Part shown: piece after piece, positions 8,245-16,692 of the stretch | How the letters are laid out: each line of letters begins with the position of its first letter | How positions within the stretch are numbered: position 1 is the stretch's first letter | NCBI GenBank assembly: GCA_964550345.1 | Contig: CAZJYZ010000006.1 | Location: 1-64,000, forward strand | DNA length: 64,000 nt | From: JAAEUB01 sp964550345 | Lineage (GTDB): Bacteria > Pseudomonadota > Alphaproteobacteria > Rhodobacterales > Rhodobacteraceae | Direction: 5' to 3' | Translations under genes and position numbers: made by a program | The notes under the pieces: generated by a model | Databases searched by the model: none | What the model was told of the DNA's origin: nothing | Seen by the model: only the letters and a program-made list of their open reading frames with translations

Positions 8245-9354
8245 ATGTCCTATACTCTATCAGAAATTGCCGCTGCTTTGGGGGTCGAGCCTTTGGGCAA
8301 TCGTGCTTTGGTGATCGAGCGTGTTTGCGAGCCCAAGGATGCAGGGCCCCGAGACATCGCTCTGGCGACTGACAAAAAATATGCGGCGGCGCTGGCTGAC
8401 GGCCGGGCAAAGGCGGCCGTGTTGTGGCAGGGCGCTGACTGGCAGGCGCTGGGGCTTGAAGGGGCAATTTGTGTCAGCCGCGGTGCCGACGCGATGGCGG
8501 GACTAACCCGGATGATGGACCCGGGTCCGGATATTGCCCCCGGTATACACCCAAGCGCTGTTATTGATGAAAGTGCCGTTATCGGCCCGAATGCTTCCAT
8601 TGCTCCCTTCGTTTTCATTGGCCCCAACGTGGAGATTGGCGCGAACGCCCGCATAGCGCCACATGTCACCATCGCACGTGGCACCCGGATCGGGGAGAAC
8701 TGCCTTTTGCATGCAGGGGTGCAAATTGGAACGGATGTTGAGATCGGCACCGACTTTATCTGTCAGTCCAATGCTTCGATTGGCAGCGACGGGTTTTCGT
8801 TCAAGACATTAGCTGAGAAGAGTGCAGTTGAAACCCTGCGCGAGGGTGTTGGGGCAAGCGAGGCTAATGTTGCCCCTATTGTTGGTTCAAGCCAGTGGGC
8901 GCGGGTTCATTCATTAGGCAATGTGGTGATCGGTGATAATGTTGAGCTGGGGGCTAATTCAGCGATAGATCGCGGCACGATCCGCGCCACACGGATCGGG
9001 AGCGGCACCAAAATAGATAATCAGGTGCAGATTGGTCATAATTGCGAAATCGGTGAGGATTGCCTGATTTGTGGTGCCTGCGCCATTGCCGGTTCGGTGA
9101 AAATTGGGGATCGGGTGGTATTGGGTGGCCGCACCGGCGTCGTTGATAACCTGTTCATTGGCGATGATGTGATAACCGGTGGAGGCACAACGATCTTTAC
9201 CAATGTCCCTGGCGGTCGTGCCATGTGGGGCACCCCGGCGGTTCGTCTGGAAACCCAGATGTCCATAAACAAAGAGATGCGTCGTCTGCCTCGTCTGGCC
9301 GAGGCAATGCGTAAGCTGCAAAAAAACCTGCCCAAGTCCGGCGAGGGCGGCTGA
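8245..9354 (+). CDS. lpxD: UDP-3-O-(3-hydroxyacyl)glucosamine N-acyltransferase
   Basis: A 369-residue enzyme that adds the second 3-hydroxyacyl chain (from acyl-ACP) to UDP-3-O-acylglucosamine in lipid A synthesis, at the cytosolic face. An N-terminal uridine-binding domain (about 1-105) is followed by a long left-handed beta helix of hexapeptide repeats; the probable catalytic His265 is in VQIGHNCEIG. GGAG precedes the ATG. A hairpin GGGCGG/CCGCCC at 8211-8230 lies between the transpeptidase and this gene. In many proteobacteria lpxD sits between skp and fabZ; here that slot (58343-58466) is empty and lpxD is about 50 kb away. Confidence 0.93.
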   Translation: MSYTLSEIAAALGVEPLGNRALVIERVCEPKDAGPRDIALATDKKYAAALADGRAKAAVLWQGADWQALGLEGAICVSRGADAMAGLTRMMDPGPDIAPGIHPSAVIDESAVIGPNASIAPFVFIGPNVEIGANARIAPHVTIARGTRIGENCLLHAGVQIGTDVEIGTDFICQSNASIGSDGFSFKTLAEKSAVETLREGVGASEANVAPIVGSSQWARVHSLGNVVIGDNVELGANSAIDRGTIRATRIGSGTKIDNQVQIGHNCEIGEDCLICGACAIAGSVKIGDRVVLGGRTGVVDNLFIGDDVITGGGTTIFTNVPGGRAMWGTPAVRLETQMSINKEMRRLPRLAEAMRKLQKNLPKSGEGG

Positions 9355-9473
9355 TTCTATTGCGCCTTGCGGTTGTAACCCAACATGTTTTCCTTTCTTA
9401 TCCGCTGGTGTTCTTTCTCCGTCAGCGAAATGGTTCAGGTAAGGTAACTATGTTAATTAATACTGTGTATATC

Positions 9474-9525
9474 CCGTGGGTCGGACCCGGGTGTCCATGC
9501 ATCGAGTCCGCTAGGTGACCCACGG
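9474..9525 (+). promoter_or_regulatory. Stem-loop leader immediately upstream of the ketoacyl-ACP synthase start
   Basis: A perfect 9-bp inverted repeat CCGTGGGTC (9474-9482) / GACCCACGG (9517-9525) ends one base before the ATG at 9527. Inside, GGAC (9483-9486) can pair with GTCC at 9492-9495 or 9506-9509, giving alternative folds. The structure covers the place where the ribosome site should be, and no clear Shine-Dalgarno is visible. Possible translational control element; inferred from sequence only. Confidence 0.5.
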
Positions 9526-9526
9526 A

Positions 9527-10735
9527 ATGCGGCGGGTAGTGATAACCGGGCAGGGGACGATCAATGCCCTTGGCAATAACGTGGACGAAACCCTTGTGGC
9601 CATGCGCGAGGGGCGATGTGGTGTAGGGCCACTGGATTTTCAAGATGTTGAACGCCTGTCGATCAGGATCGGTGCGCAAATACACACTTATGATCCCGAA
9701 GCGCATTTCAGCCGGAAACAGCTGGTTCTGTACGACAAGTTTACCCAATTCGCCCTACTGGCCGCGGAAGAAGCACTTGGGCAGGCGGGGCTGGACTTTG
9801 AGGGCGAAAGGGCGAACCGTGCGGGAGTGGTACTGGGTAATTCCGGCACCGGTATGAATACGCTGGACGAAAGCTATCGCCAAGTTTTTGAAGAACAACG
9901 CAACAAGGTCCACCCCTTCGTGGTTCCCAAGCTTATGAGCAACGCACCGCCCAGCCATGTCTCGATAAAATGGAACCTGCGCGGCCCGGTTTACACGGTG
10001 GCCGCAGCCTGCGCCTCGTCCAACCATGCGATGGGGCAGGCGATGATGTTGATCCGATCTGGTGTGGTCGATGTGATGGTGACCGGGGGCACGGAAAGCA
10101 TGTTGTGCTTTGGTGGTATCAAGGCCTGGGAAGGGCTGAGGGTCATGTCGCGCGATGCCATACGTCCATTTTCAAAGAACCGAAACGGGATGGTTCAGGG
10201 CGAAGGTGCGGCGGTTTTTGTTTTCGAGGAATATGAACACGCCCGGGCAAGGGGGGCAGAAATTCTGGCCGAGGTTACAGGGTTTTCCATGAATTCGGAC
10301 GCCTCGGACATTGTCATGCCCAGCCAGGAAGGTGCTGCGCGCGCCATGCGCGATGCTATGAGGGATGCGCGCCTTAACCCGGAGGATGTTGGATATATTA
10401 ATGCCCACGGGACAGGCACAAAAGCCAACGACCGTATTGAATGTGCTGCCGTCGCCGAAACCCTTGGGGACCACGCGCGAAATGTGATGATTTCATCGAC
10501 TAAATCCATGCACGGACATTTAATCGGCGGTACCGGCGCCGTTGAGCTTTTAGCGGCCATCATGGCACTGCGCGAAGGGGTCATTGCGCCGACGATAGGT
10601 TTTGAAGAGGCAGACCCGGATTGTGTCTTGGATGTGGTGCCGAATGTTGCGCGGGAGGCTGTCGTCAGCAACGTCCTGTCCAACGCCTTTGCCTTTGGCG
10701 GGTTAAATGCGGTGCTGGCTTTGCGCAAAATCTAG
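9527..10735 (+). CDS. Beta-ketoacyl-ACP synthase II-like (FabF/NodE family)
   Basis: A 402-residue condensing enzyme expected to extend acyl-ACP with malonyl-ACP. The Cys-His-His triad is Cys162 (AAACASSN), His294 (NAHGTGT) and His331 (SMHGHLIGGTGA). It opens with MRRVVITGQGTINALG, as typical members do. I prefer the ATG at 9527; a GTG at 9515 would add four residues but lies inside the leader hairpin. The sequence departs from canonical FabF in places (KSMHGH rather than the usual KS-TGH), so it may be a second, specialised synthase. It follows lpxD on the same strand. Confidence 0.85.
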   Translation: MRRVVITGQGTINALGNNVDETLVAMREGRCGVGPLDFQDVERLSIRIGAQIHTYDPEAHFSRKQLVLYDKFTQFALLAAEEALGQAGLDFEGERANRAGVVLGNSGTGMNTLDESYRQVFEEQRNKVHPFVVPKLMSNAPPSHVSIKWNLRGPVYTVAAACASSNHAMGQAMMLIRSGVVDVMVTGGTESMLCFGGIKAWEGLRVMSRDAIRPFSKNRNGMVQGEGAAVFVFEEYEHARARGAEILAEVTGFSMNSDASDIVMPSQEGAARAMRDAMRDARLNPEDVGYINAHGTGTKANDRIECAAVAETLGDHARNVMISSTKSMHGHLIGGTGAVELLAAIMALREGVIAPTIGFEEADPDCVLDVVPNVAREAVVSNVLSNAFAFGGLNAVLALRKI

Positions 10736-10762
10736 GGCGAACCACAAATTGGATGGTGGATG

Positions 10763-10794
10763 CAAAAAACGCCGCCCAGGTTGGGCGGCGTTAA
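10763..10794. terminator. Bidirectional terminator between the ketoacyl synthase and the IalB-family gene
   Basis: An 11-bp perfect stem (10768-10778 with 10782-10792) with a GGT loop is flanked on the left by six A. It serves the minus-strand gene ending at 10825 best and may also stop the plus-strand gene ending at 10735. Confidence 0.82.
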
Positions 10795-10824
10795 GATCGT
10801 TATGGCGGGTTTAATATCCCGGTC

Positions 10825-11424
10825 CTAATTTCCGGCGGGGATCGGTAAAGATTCAAAGCCCGCAGTGAACCCGGTCAGGGACAATTGTAGTGCTACACGT
10901 TGATCCGGCGCACCTGCTGGCACGATTGTGATCGTCGCCTCTGCCCCACGTTTGAAGTTTGCCACTTCAGCCGCTGTCAGGCCGATTTGGGCAATACACC
11001 CAATTTGAGTGCAGAATTTGAACGGATAACGTTTTGCCGGATGGCTATCGATGGCAATAGTCAGCTGCTGGGTCAAAAGCGTCTGCAGCGGTACAATCAC
11101 AGTTACGCCTGCTGCTGCCTGAAGACCGGCAGGCAGGGCCAGAACGTTGATCTCGGCAGTAGCCTGCCCTGTTGCATCATTTAGCAGCTGATACACATGG
11201 CAGGGATCATCCCCATCCGGGTTGTGGGTGCATCTGCGTTCCCAGTCATCGAATACCTCATCAGTATAGGTAGTTCCTGGTGCGCGTTCCTCGCCCACCA
11301 CTTCGCCCATACTCAGTTCGTTGACGTCGGTGCCGCCCTCATCCGTGCTTTGCGCCCATAGCGGGGTAACCAACATCAGGCTTGCCAAACCGGCAACCAG
11401 AGTTTTCAACAATTTGGTGCTCAT
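10825..11424 (-). CDS. Invasion-associated locus B (IalB) family exported protein
   Basis: A 199-residue secreted protein. The signal peptide (STKLLKTLVAGLASLMLVTPLWAQ) is followed by an acidic linker and the IalB-type core beginning FDDWERRC, with paired Cys (RRCTHNPDGDDPC, KFCTQIGC) and a beta-rich C-terminus. Named after a Bartonella virulence locus, the family is widespread in free-living alphaproteobacteria and its biochemical role is unknown. The ATG at 11424 is chosen over an upstream TTG because AAAAGGA precedes it. Single gene, ended by the strong terminator at 10763-10794. Confidence 0.82.
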   Translation of the reverse strand: MSTKLLKTLVAGLASLMLVTPLWAQSTDEGGTDVNELSMGEVVGEERAPGTTYTDEVFDDWERRCTHNPDGDDPCHVYQLLNDATGQATAEINVLALPAGLQAAAGVTVIVPLQTLLTQQLTIAIDSHPAKRYPFKFCTQIGCIAQIGLTAAEVANFKRGAEATITIVPAGAPDQRVALQLSLTGFTAGFESLPIPAGN

Positions 11425-11607
11425 ACAAGAAAGTCCTTTTATCAAGCTCGGTTAGGCAATGCTTAACACGGTCAATTTCGGGTGTCAGGTAGCAGTCCAC
11501 AAAAAAATGCGGGTTTCCGCTCAGATTGGTGACAGAATTGACTGGCTGGGCTGCTTGAATGTGGCAAGGCCCGCGAAGGCACCGCAGGCAGAGGGACCAG
11601 AGGCTGA

Positions 11608-11677
11608 ATTAGAAAAAGGGTCCGTCATACGGACCCTTCCTCATTTATTATCTCTCTCCCCGTCGGACTGGCCGACC
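11608..11677 (-). ncRNA. Candidate small RNA (about 70 nt) with its own promoter and terminator
   Basis: On the minus strand TTGACC (11707-11712) and TAGGTT (11684-11689) are separated by exactly 17 bp. About 7 bp further the transcript would begin with a small hairpin (GTCGG/CCGAC, 11662-11676), continue through a purine-rich GGGGAGAGAG single-stranded stretch, and end in a 10-bp stem with a 3-nt loop (11616-11638) followed by five T. No open reading frame of note is present. Known small RNA families were not recognised. Expression is inferred, not shown. Confidence 0.45.
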
Positions 11678-11683
11678 TGAATG

Positions 11684-11712
11684 AACCTAGGGCAGAAGGT
11701 CGCAGGGGTCAA
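11684..11712 (-). promoter_or_regulatory. Sigma-70-type promoter of the candidate small RNA
   Basis: TTGACC - 17 bp - TAGGTT on the minus strand, 5-10 bp upstream of a structured, terminator-ended segment. No protein gene starts downstream on this strand before the IalB-family gene. Confidence 0.5.
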
Positions 11713-11734
11713 CGCTAAACCTGACTAATTCAAC

Positions 11735-11800
11735 AAAAAAATGCCGCGCCCAAGGGCGCGGCAGTCAGACAGGGAGGAAAAATCAGGCGCGATTAGGACA
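11735..11800 (-). ncRNA. Possible second small RNA ending in a strong terminator
   Basis: A 10-bp stem TGCCGCGCCC/GGGCGCGGCA (11742-11763) is followed on the minus strand by seven T. Upstream on that strand is a pyrimidine-rich TTTTTCCTCCC stretch that could pair with ribosome-binding sites. Only a weak promoter match is visible, so the 5' end is a guess. No minus-strand protein gene lies upstream to explain a terminator here. Confidence 0.3.
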
Positions 11801-11885
11801 TACACCTGAATTTCTTTAGACTGGCAGAAACTAGTTAAGAATGTATGTTCGGGCGGAAATATATTTTTGAAGTAAGGGCAGGGTG

Positions 11886-13430
11886 ATGCAAGATCAGATT
11901 TTCGTTGGCGGAGGCGGGGTCGATTACGGCGAAAAGCAGGGGCTTTTACTGAAATACGCCAACCGTCACGGGCTGATTGCAGGGGCGACCGGCACCGGCA
12001 AAACGGTAACGCTGCAAATCCTGGCCGAGGGTTTTTCCGCAGCCGGGGTGCCGGTGTTTCTGTCGGATGTGAAAAGTGATTTGGCAGGCTTGTCCGTTTC
12101 TGGCCGGGAAGATTTTAAACTGCACGAAGCGTTTTTGAAACGCGCCGCAACGATCGGCTTTGACGATTACGAATACGGCGCCTTCCCCGTGACTTTCTGG
12201 GACCTTTATGGTGAAGCTGGTCACCCGGTGCGCACCACGGTGGCCGAAATGGGACCTTTGCTTTTATCGCGCCTTCTGGATCTCACCGAAGCGCAGGAAG
12301 GTGTCCTGAATATCGCTTTTCGGGTGTCGGACGACGAGGGCCTGCCGCTTCTGGACCTGAAGGATTTGCAGTCGCTGTTGATTTGGGTCGGCGAGAACGC
12401 CCGCGACTTGTCCTTGCGGTTTGGCAATGTCAGCCGCGCCTCAGTCGGGGCTATACAGCGCGCACTGTTGGTGCTGGAAAACCAAAATGGCGAAAAGCTG
12501 TTTGGCGAACCGGCGCTGGAGCTTTCGGACATCATGCGCGTTAACCCCGACGGGCGTGGCCGTATCTCGATCCTTGCCGCTGACAAGCTGATGGGCAGCC
12601 CGCGGCTTTACGCGACTTTTCTGTTATGGCTGCTCAGCGAGCTTTTTGAAGAATTGCCCGAAGTAGGTGACCCGGACAAGCCGCGCCTGGTGTTCTTCTT
12701 TGATGAGGCGCATTTGCTGTTTGACGATGCCCCCAAAGCCCTGATCGATAAGGTCGAGCAGGTGGCGCGGCTGATCCGCTCCAAAGGTGTTGGGGTCTAT
12801 TTCTGCACCCAGAACCCGGCCGATGTGCCCGAGGATGTCCTGGGCCAGTTAGGCAACCGGGTGCAGCATGCCCTGCGTGCCTTCACCGCGCGCGACCGGC
12901 GTGAATTGCGTCAGGCGGCTGAAACTTACCGCGACAATCCACGCTTTGACACCGAAGAAGCGATCCGCGAAGTGGGCATTGGCGAGGCCGTGACCTCGAT
13001 GCTGATCCGCAAAGGCGCACCGGGCGTGGTCGAGCGCACCCTGATCCGCCCGCCCTCGAGCCAGTTGGGGCCAGTGACGGACAAGGAGCGCGCCGCCATC
13101 ATCGCAACCTCGCCCATTGCCGGAAAGTACGAGACCCTTGTTGACAGGATCAGCGCCCATGAGACCCTGAAAGCGCGCGCTGACGCTGCTGCTAAAGAGG
13201 CCGAGATCGCTGAACAGGCTGAGGAAGAAGCAGAGATGGCCGAGCGTGAATACCGCGCCGGGCGGCGTTATTCCGGGTCGCGCACCGGGCGTTCCACGTC
13301 GCGCGGGCGTCGCATTTCAAGTGAAAGTTTTGGAGAGGCCGTGGCGGATGTGGTTATCAAAGAACTCAAGGGTACAACCGGGCGGCGCATTGTGCGCGGT
13401 ATCTTTGGTACCCTTTTTAAAGGGCGTTGA
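11886..13430 (+). CDS. HerA-like ATPase, DUF853 family
   Basis: A 514-residue P-loop ATPase of the HerA/FtsK type. Walker A is GATGTGKT at 33-40; Walker B is LVFFFDEAH with Asp273-Glu274. The C-terminal third has a charged Ala/Glu helix, likely a coiled coil (about 437-458), then an Arg/Ser/Gly-rich tail. HerA relatives move DNA with NurA-type nucleases, but DUF853 proteins usually occur alone in proteobacteria and their role is unresolved. No nuclease partner is adjacent. ATG at 11886 is used over a GTG one codon earlier; AAGGG precedes it. Ends 6 bp before a convergent gene. Confidence 0.85.
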   Translation: MQDQIFVGGGGVDYGEKQGLLLKYANRHGLIAGATGTGKTVTLQILAEGFSAAGVPVFLSDVKSDLAGLSVSGREDFKLHEAFLKRAATIGFDDYEYGAFPVTFWDLYGEAGHPVRTTVAEMGPLLLSRLLDLTEAQEGVLNIAFRVSDDEGLPLLDLKDLQSLLIWVGENARDLSLRFGNVSRASVGAIQRALLVLENQNGEKLFGEPALELSDIMRVNPDGRGRISILAADKLMGSPRLYATFLLWLLSELFEELPEVGDPDKPRLVFFFDEAHLLFDDAPKALIDKVEQVARLIRSKGVGVYFCTQNPADVPEDVLGQLGNRVQHALRAFTARDRRELRQAAETYRDNPRFDTEEAIREVGIGEAVTSMLIRKGAPGVVERTLIRPPSSQLGPVTDKERAAIIATSPIAGKYETLVDRISAHETLKARADAAAKEAEIAEQAEEEAEMAEREYRAGRRYSGSRTGRSTSRGRRISSESFGEAVADVVIKELKGTTGRRIVRGIFGTLFKGR

Positions 13431-13436
13431 GGGGCG

Positions 13437-14030
13437 TTAAACGTCTTTTCCGGCCCGCCATTCGGCCCAGTCTTCCGGCGTATCAAGATCTGTCACCGCA
13501 TGACGGTCGGGCAAGGGGATCAAATACGGATCGGCCTGCCTGATCAGGTCGCGCGCGCCTTTGTCGCCACTGAGTTGCCCCAGCCGGACAAACCAATCTC
13601 GCGGGAACAAAACCGGATGCCCGGGGCGCGCACCTGCACTGGCCCGCACCAGTCGCTTGGGGTCAAAAGCCCTCAGCACCGCGAGCATATCTGCCGTTGT
13701 AATATCCGGCATATCGGCAGGCAGGATCATTGCACCGTCTGCCCCATGCGGAAGTGCCGCGATCCCGGCAGCCAGTGAAACGGAAAGGCCGCCCGCTGCT
13801 TCGGGCACCGCGACGCCTGTCGCACCACTTCCTTTCAGGATCGCCCACCTGTCCGGTGCCATTGCTTGCGCGGGCAGGGTAACAAATACGTCCTGCCCGG
13901 TTGCGGCGGCGGCGTCGATCCGGTCGCGCAATAAAGTCAGGCCGGCACCGACAGGTTCCAACAGCTTATCGCGTGTGCCCATACGGGTCGAGGCACCGGC
14001 GGCAAGGATCAGGATGGGTAAGTTTTGCAT
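13437..14030 (-). CDS. MobA-like nucleotidyltransferase (molybdopterin cytidylyl/guanylyltransferase family)
   Basis: A 197-residue NTP-transferase. The nucleotide-binding signature LAAGASTRMG with DKLLEPVG is at about 9-28, and ILPADMPDIT near 100-110 supplies the metal-binding Asp. Such enzymes attach CMP or GMP to molybdopterin; a MocA-like role for a molybdenum hydroxylase is likely, but no such enzyme is in the window. The ATG overlaps the stop of the upstream flavoprotein gene by one base, so it is translated from the same mRNA. Confidence 0.78.
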   Translation of the reverse strand: MQNLPILILAAGASTRMGTRDKLLEPVGAGLTLLRDRIDAAAATGQDVFVTLPAQAMAPDRWAILKGSGATGVAVPEAAGGLSVSLAAGIAALPHGADGAMILPADMPDITTADMLAVLRAFDPKRLVRASAGARPGHPVLFPRDWFVRLGQLSGDKGARDLIRQADPYLIPLPDRHAVTDLDTPEDWAEWRAGKDV

Positions 14031-16432
14031 CAGCTGCGCATTCGGTTCATTTCTGGGTCAAAGAGTGGCTCGGTGATCAGGGTCGCCTTTCGCATCTCGC
14101 CCAGTATTTCTATTTTCACCTCAAGTCCCGCGCGTACTTTTTCTACCGGCACAAAGCCCTGCGCCACGGACTTGCCCGCGTAGTGCGAATATCCGCCCGA
14201 TGTGCAGAAGCCAACGACTTCGCCTTCCAGCCAGATCGGCTCATAGGCGTTGACGTCCGCGTCTTCAGCCTCGACCACGAAAGCGCAAAGCTTACGGCCG
14301 GGCCTGTCTGCCTGTGCTGCCGCCTTGCCAATGAAATCTGCCGGTTTGTCCAACCGCAGGAACCTGTCCAGCCCGGTCTCGGCGCAGGTGTAGTCGGGAC
14401 CAAACTCCAACAACCACGCGCCAAAAAACCTGTCCAGCCGCAGGGACATCATGGCGCGCATGCCAAAGGGGCGCAGACCCAGATCCTGCCCTGCCTGCCA
14501 AAGCACGTCCCACAAGGCGCGCTGTTCGTGGGTGTCGACATAGATCTCATAGCCCAGATCGCCGGTATAACTGACCCGCTGCACCAAGGCGCGCGTCAGA
14601 CCCACATCCAGATGCTTGGCATCGAGGAATTTAAAAGCATCATGGCTGACATCGGCGCGCGTGACCCGTGCCAGCAATTCTCGTGCTTTCGGCCCCGCAA
14701 TCTGGAAGCCCGTCAGATCATCTGAGATGTTTTCAACCTCAACCCCGTCTTCACCATGTTGCTGAAACCAGCGCATGTGAAAGCCTTGCGCGCCGTAGCT
14801 GGCGGTCAGGTTAAAGGTCTCATCGTCCAGACAGGTAACAGTGAAATCACCGATGATGCGCCCTGAAGGCGCCAACATCGGGTTCAGAGCAATACGTCCG
14901 GGTTTTGGAATGACCCCGGCCATGATCCGGTCCAGCCAGTCGCGCGCGCGCGGGCCGGTGACGCGGTATTTGCCGAAGTTCTGCACCTCGTTGATGCCAA
15001 CGTCTGTCCGTACCGCCATGACCTCGGCCTTTGTCGCCTCCCATGCGTTTGAACGCCGGAAAGTCGGGGTCTCGTAGGCCGCATCGCCGGGCAGGGCGAA
15101 ATAATTGACCACTTCCAGCCCGTATTGCTGGCCAAAGACCGCCCCCATATCCCTGAAGACCTGATACATCGGTGTCGTGCGGAAGGGGCGCGCAGCCGGA
15201 AGCTCTTCGTTTGGGTAGGCGACCGAAAAACGGTTCTGGTAGTTCTCGATCACCTTGGGGATGGTGTAGCCCGGCGTGGTCCAGTCGCCAAAGCGGGCCA
15301 CATCCATGGCGAAAACATCGCGCTCAGGCTCGCCCTCGACCATCCATTGCGCCAGGCTCAGGCCAACGCCGCCACCCTGGCTGAAGCCGGCCATGACGGC
15401 GCAGGCGGTCCAGTAGCCGCGCATGCCCGGCACCGGGCCGACCAGCGGGTTGCCATCGGGAGCAAAGGTAAACGGCCCGTGGATCACGTTTTTGACCCCG
15501 GCGCGTTCCAACACCGGATAGCGCCTATAGGCAAAGGCTATACTGTCCTCGATCTTGTCGAAATCATTGGGCAGCAGTTCATGGCCAAAATCCCACGGCG
15601 TACCGTCAATGGCCCAGCCGCGGCAGGGTTGTTCGTAAAAGCCGATGCACAAACCGCGTCCTTCCTGTCTGAGATAGCTTTCTCCGCCGGGGTCCATCAC
15701 ATGGGGGTGCTCGGCGGCACGCTCATAGATCTCGGGCAGATCTTCGGTTACGAGGTATTGATGTTCCATGGGTAAAAGCGGCAGGTAAAGCCCGGCCATT
15801 GCCGCCACTTCGCGCGCCCAGAGCCCGGCGGCATTGACCACGTGTTCACAGATTAAAGTGCCCTTGTCGGTTACAATTTCCCAGCCGTCAGGATGAGGAT
15901 TAGTCTCCAGCACCCGCGTGTGGGTTTCAATCTCAGCCCCGCCCATTCTGGCGGCTTTGGCATAGGCGTGGGTAGTGCCCGAAGGGTCAAGATGCCCGTC
16001 CAACGGATCATAGAGGGCCCCAATCACACCATCCGTATTGGTGATGGGCGCGATCTTTCTAATCTCGTCCGGACCAATGATTTCGGTCTCCAATCCCATG
16101 AACCGGTGCTTGGCGCGCTCGGCTTTCAGCATGTCCATGCGTTCTTGGGTATCTGCAAGGGTGATGCCGCCCACATGGTGCAGGCCGCAGGACATGCCGG
16201 TGATCTCCTCCAGCTCTTTATAAAGCCGGATCGTATATCCCTGCAGGGCGGCCATGTTGGTGTCGCCATTGAGCGTATGAAATCCGCCCGCCGCGTGCCA
16301 GGTTGATCCCGAAGTCAGTTCGGAGCGTTCCAGCAACACCACATCAGACCAGCCAAGTTTGGTTAAATGATAGGCGACCGAGGCACCAACGACGCCCCCG
16401 CCAATAATACAAACACGTGCCTGCGTTTTCAT
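14030..16432 (-). CDS. FAD-dependent oxidoreductase fused to a GcvT-like domain (dimethylglycine/sarcosine dehydrogenase family)
   Basis: An 800-residue two-domain flavoprotein. The N-terminal half starts with the dinucleotide-binding IIGGGVVGAS (9-18) and has STWHAAGG with His46, equivalent to the histidine that holds FAD covalently in dimethylglycine dehydrogenase. The C-terminal half (from about 430) is an aminomethyltransferase-type folate-binding domain. It likely demethylates an N-methylated amine or amino acid, passing the one-carbon unit to tetrahydrofolate. Which substrate (dimethylglycine, sarcosine or another) cannot be decided. GGGAGAG precedes the ATG. It is first in an operon with the MobA-like gene. 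Confidence 0.87.
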   Translation of the reverse strand: MKTQARVCIIGGGVVGASVAYHLTKLGWSDVVLLERSELTSGSTWHAAGGFHTLNGDTNMAALQGYTIRLYKELEEITGMSCGLHHVGGITLADTQERMDMLKAERAKHRFMGLETEIIGPDEIRKIAPITNTDGVIGALYDPLDGHLDPSGTTHAYAKAARMGGAEIETHTRVLETNPHPDGWEIVTDKGTLICEHVVNAAGLWAREVAAMAGLYLPLLPMEHQYLVTEDLPEIYERAAEHPHVMDPGGESYLRQEGRGLCIGFYEQPCRGWAIDGTPWDFGHELLPNDFDKIEDSIAFAYRRYPVLERAGVKNVIHGPFTFAPDGNPLVGPVPGMRGYWTACAVMAGFSQGGGVGLSLAQWMVEGEPERDVFAMDVARFGDWTTPGYTIPKVIENYQNRFSVAYPNEELPAARPFRTTPMYQVFRDMGAVFGQQYGLEVVNYFALPGDAAYETPTFRRSNAWEATKAEVMAVRTDVGINEVQNFGKYRVTGPRARDWLDRIMAGVIPKPGRIALNPMLAPSGRIIGDFTVTCLDDETFNLTASYGAQGFHMRWFQQHGEDGVEVENISDDLTGFQIAGPKARELLARVTRADVSHDAFKFLDAKHLDVGLTRALVQRVSYTGDLGYEIYVDTHEQRALWDVLWQAGQDLGLRPFGMRAMMSLRLDRFFGAWLLEFGPDYTCAETGLDRFLRLDKPADFIGKAAAQADRPGRKLCAFVVEAEDADVNAYEPIWLEGEVVGFCTSGGYSHYAGKSVAQGFVPVEKVRAGLEVKIEILGEMRKATLITEPLFDPEMNRMRS

Positions 16433-16692
16433 AGAACTCTCCCTTATTCAAAAGAGATTGGCGCAGGCATGGGGGGCAAAGCAAGACTAAACGCGACGCT
16501 TCATGTCGCTGCCAAAACCTCGTTGAAACCGGCCACGGCGCGAACGACCACTTTTACCGCGCTGCCCTTTTCGCTTTGGGTATTTTGTGTCCGGACCGCA
16601 ACATACCCACAGAATTTTCAGGCGAATATGGAAAATGGCCCTTGGCGTACCTACCTACTTTTTGATGGCAAATTTGGTTAAGGAGAGAGAGA

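Larger units (their letters stand above)
11425..11885. other. Intergenic region with two minus-strand terminator-like hairpins
   Basis: 460 bp without a supported protein gene. It contains two strong hairpins, each with a T run on the minus strand, and a good minus-strand promoter between them. I read this as one likely and one possible small RNA gene, listed separately. The hairpins cannot be terminators of the flanking genes because both of those are transcribed away from the region. Confidence 0.5.

Noticed and set aside
15125..15775. Open frame of 216 codons on the plus strand
   Set aside because: It is antisense to the well-supported flavoprotein gene and shows no homology.
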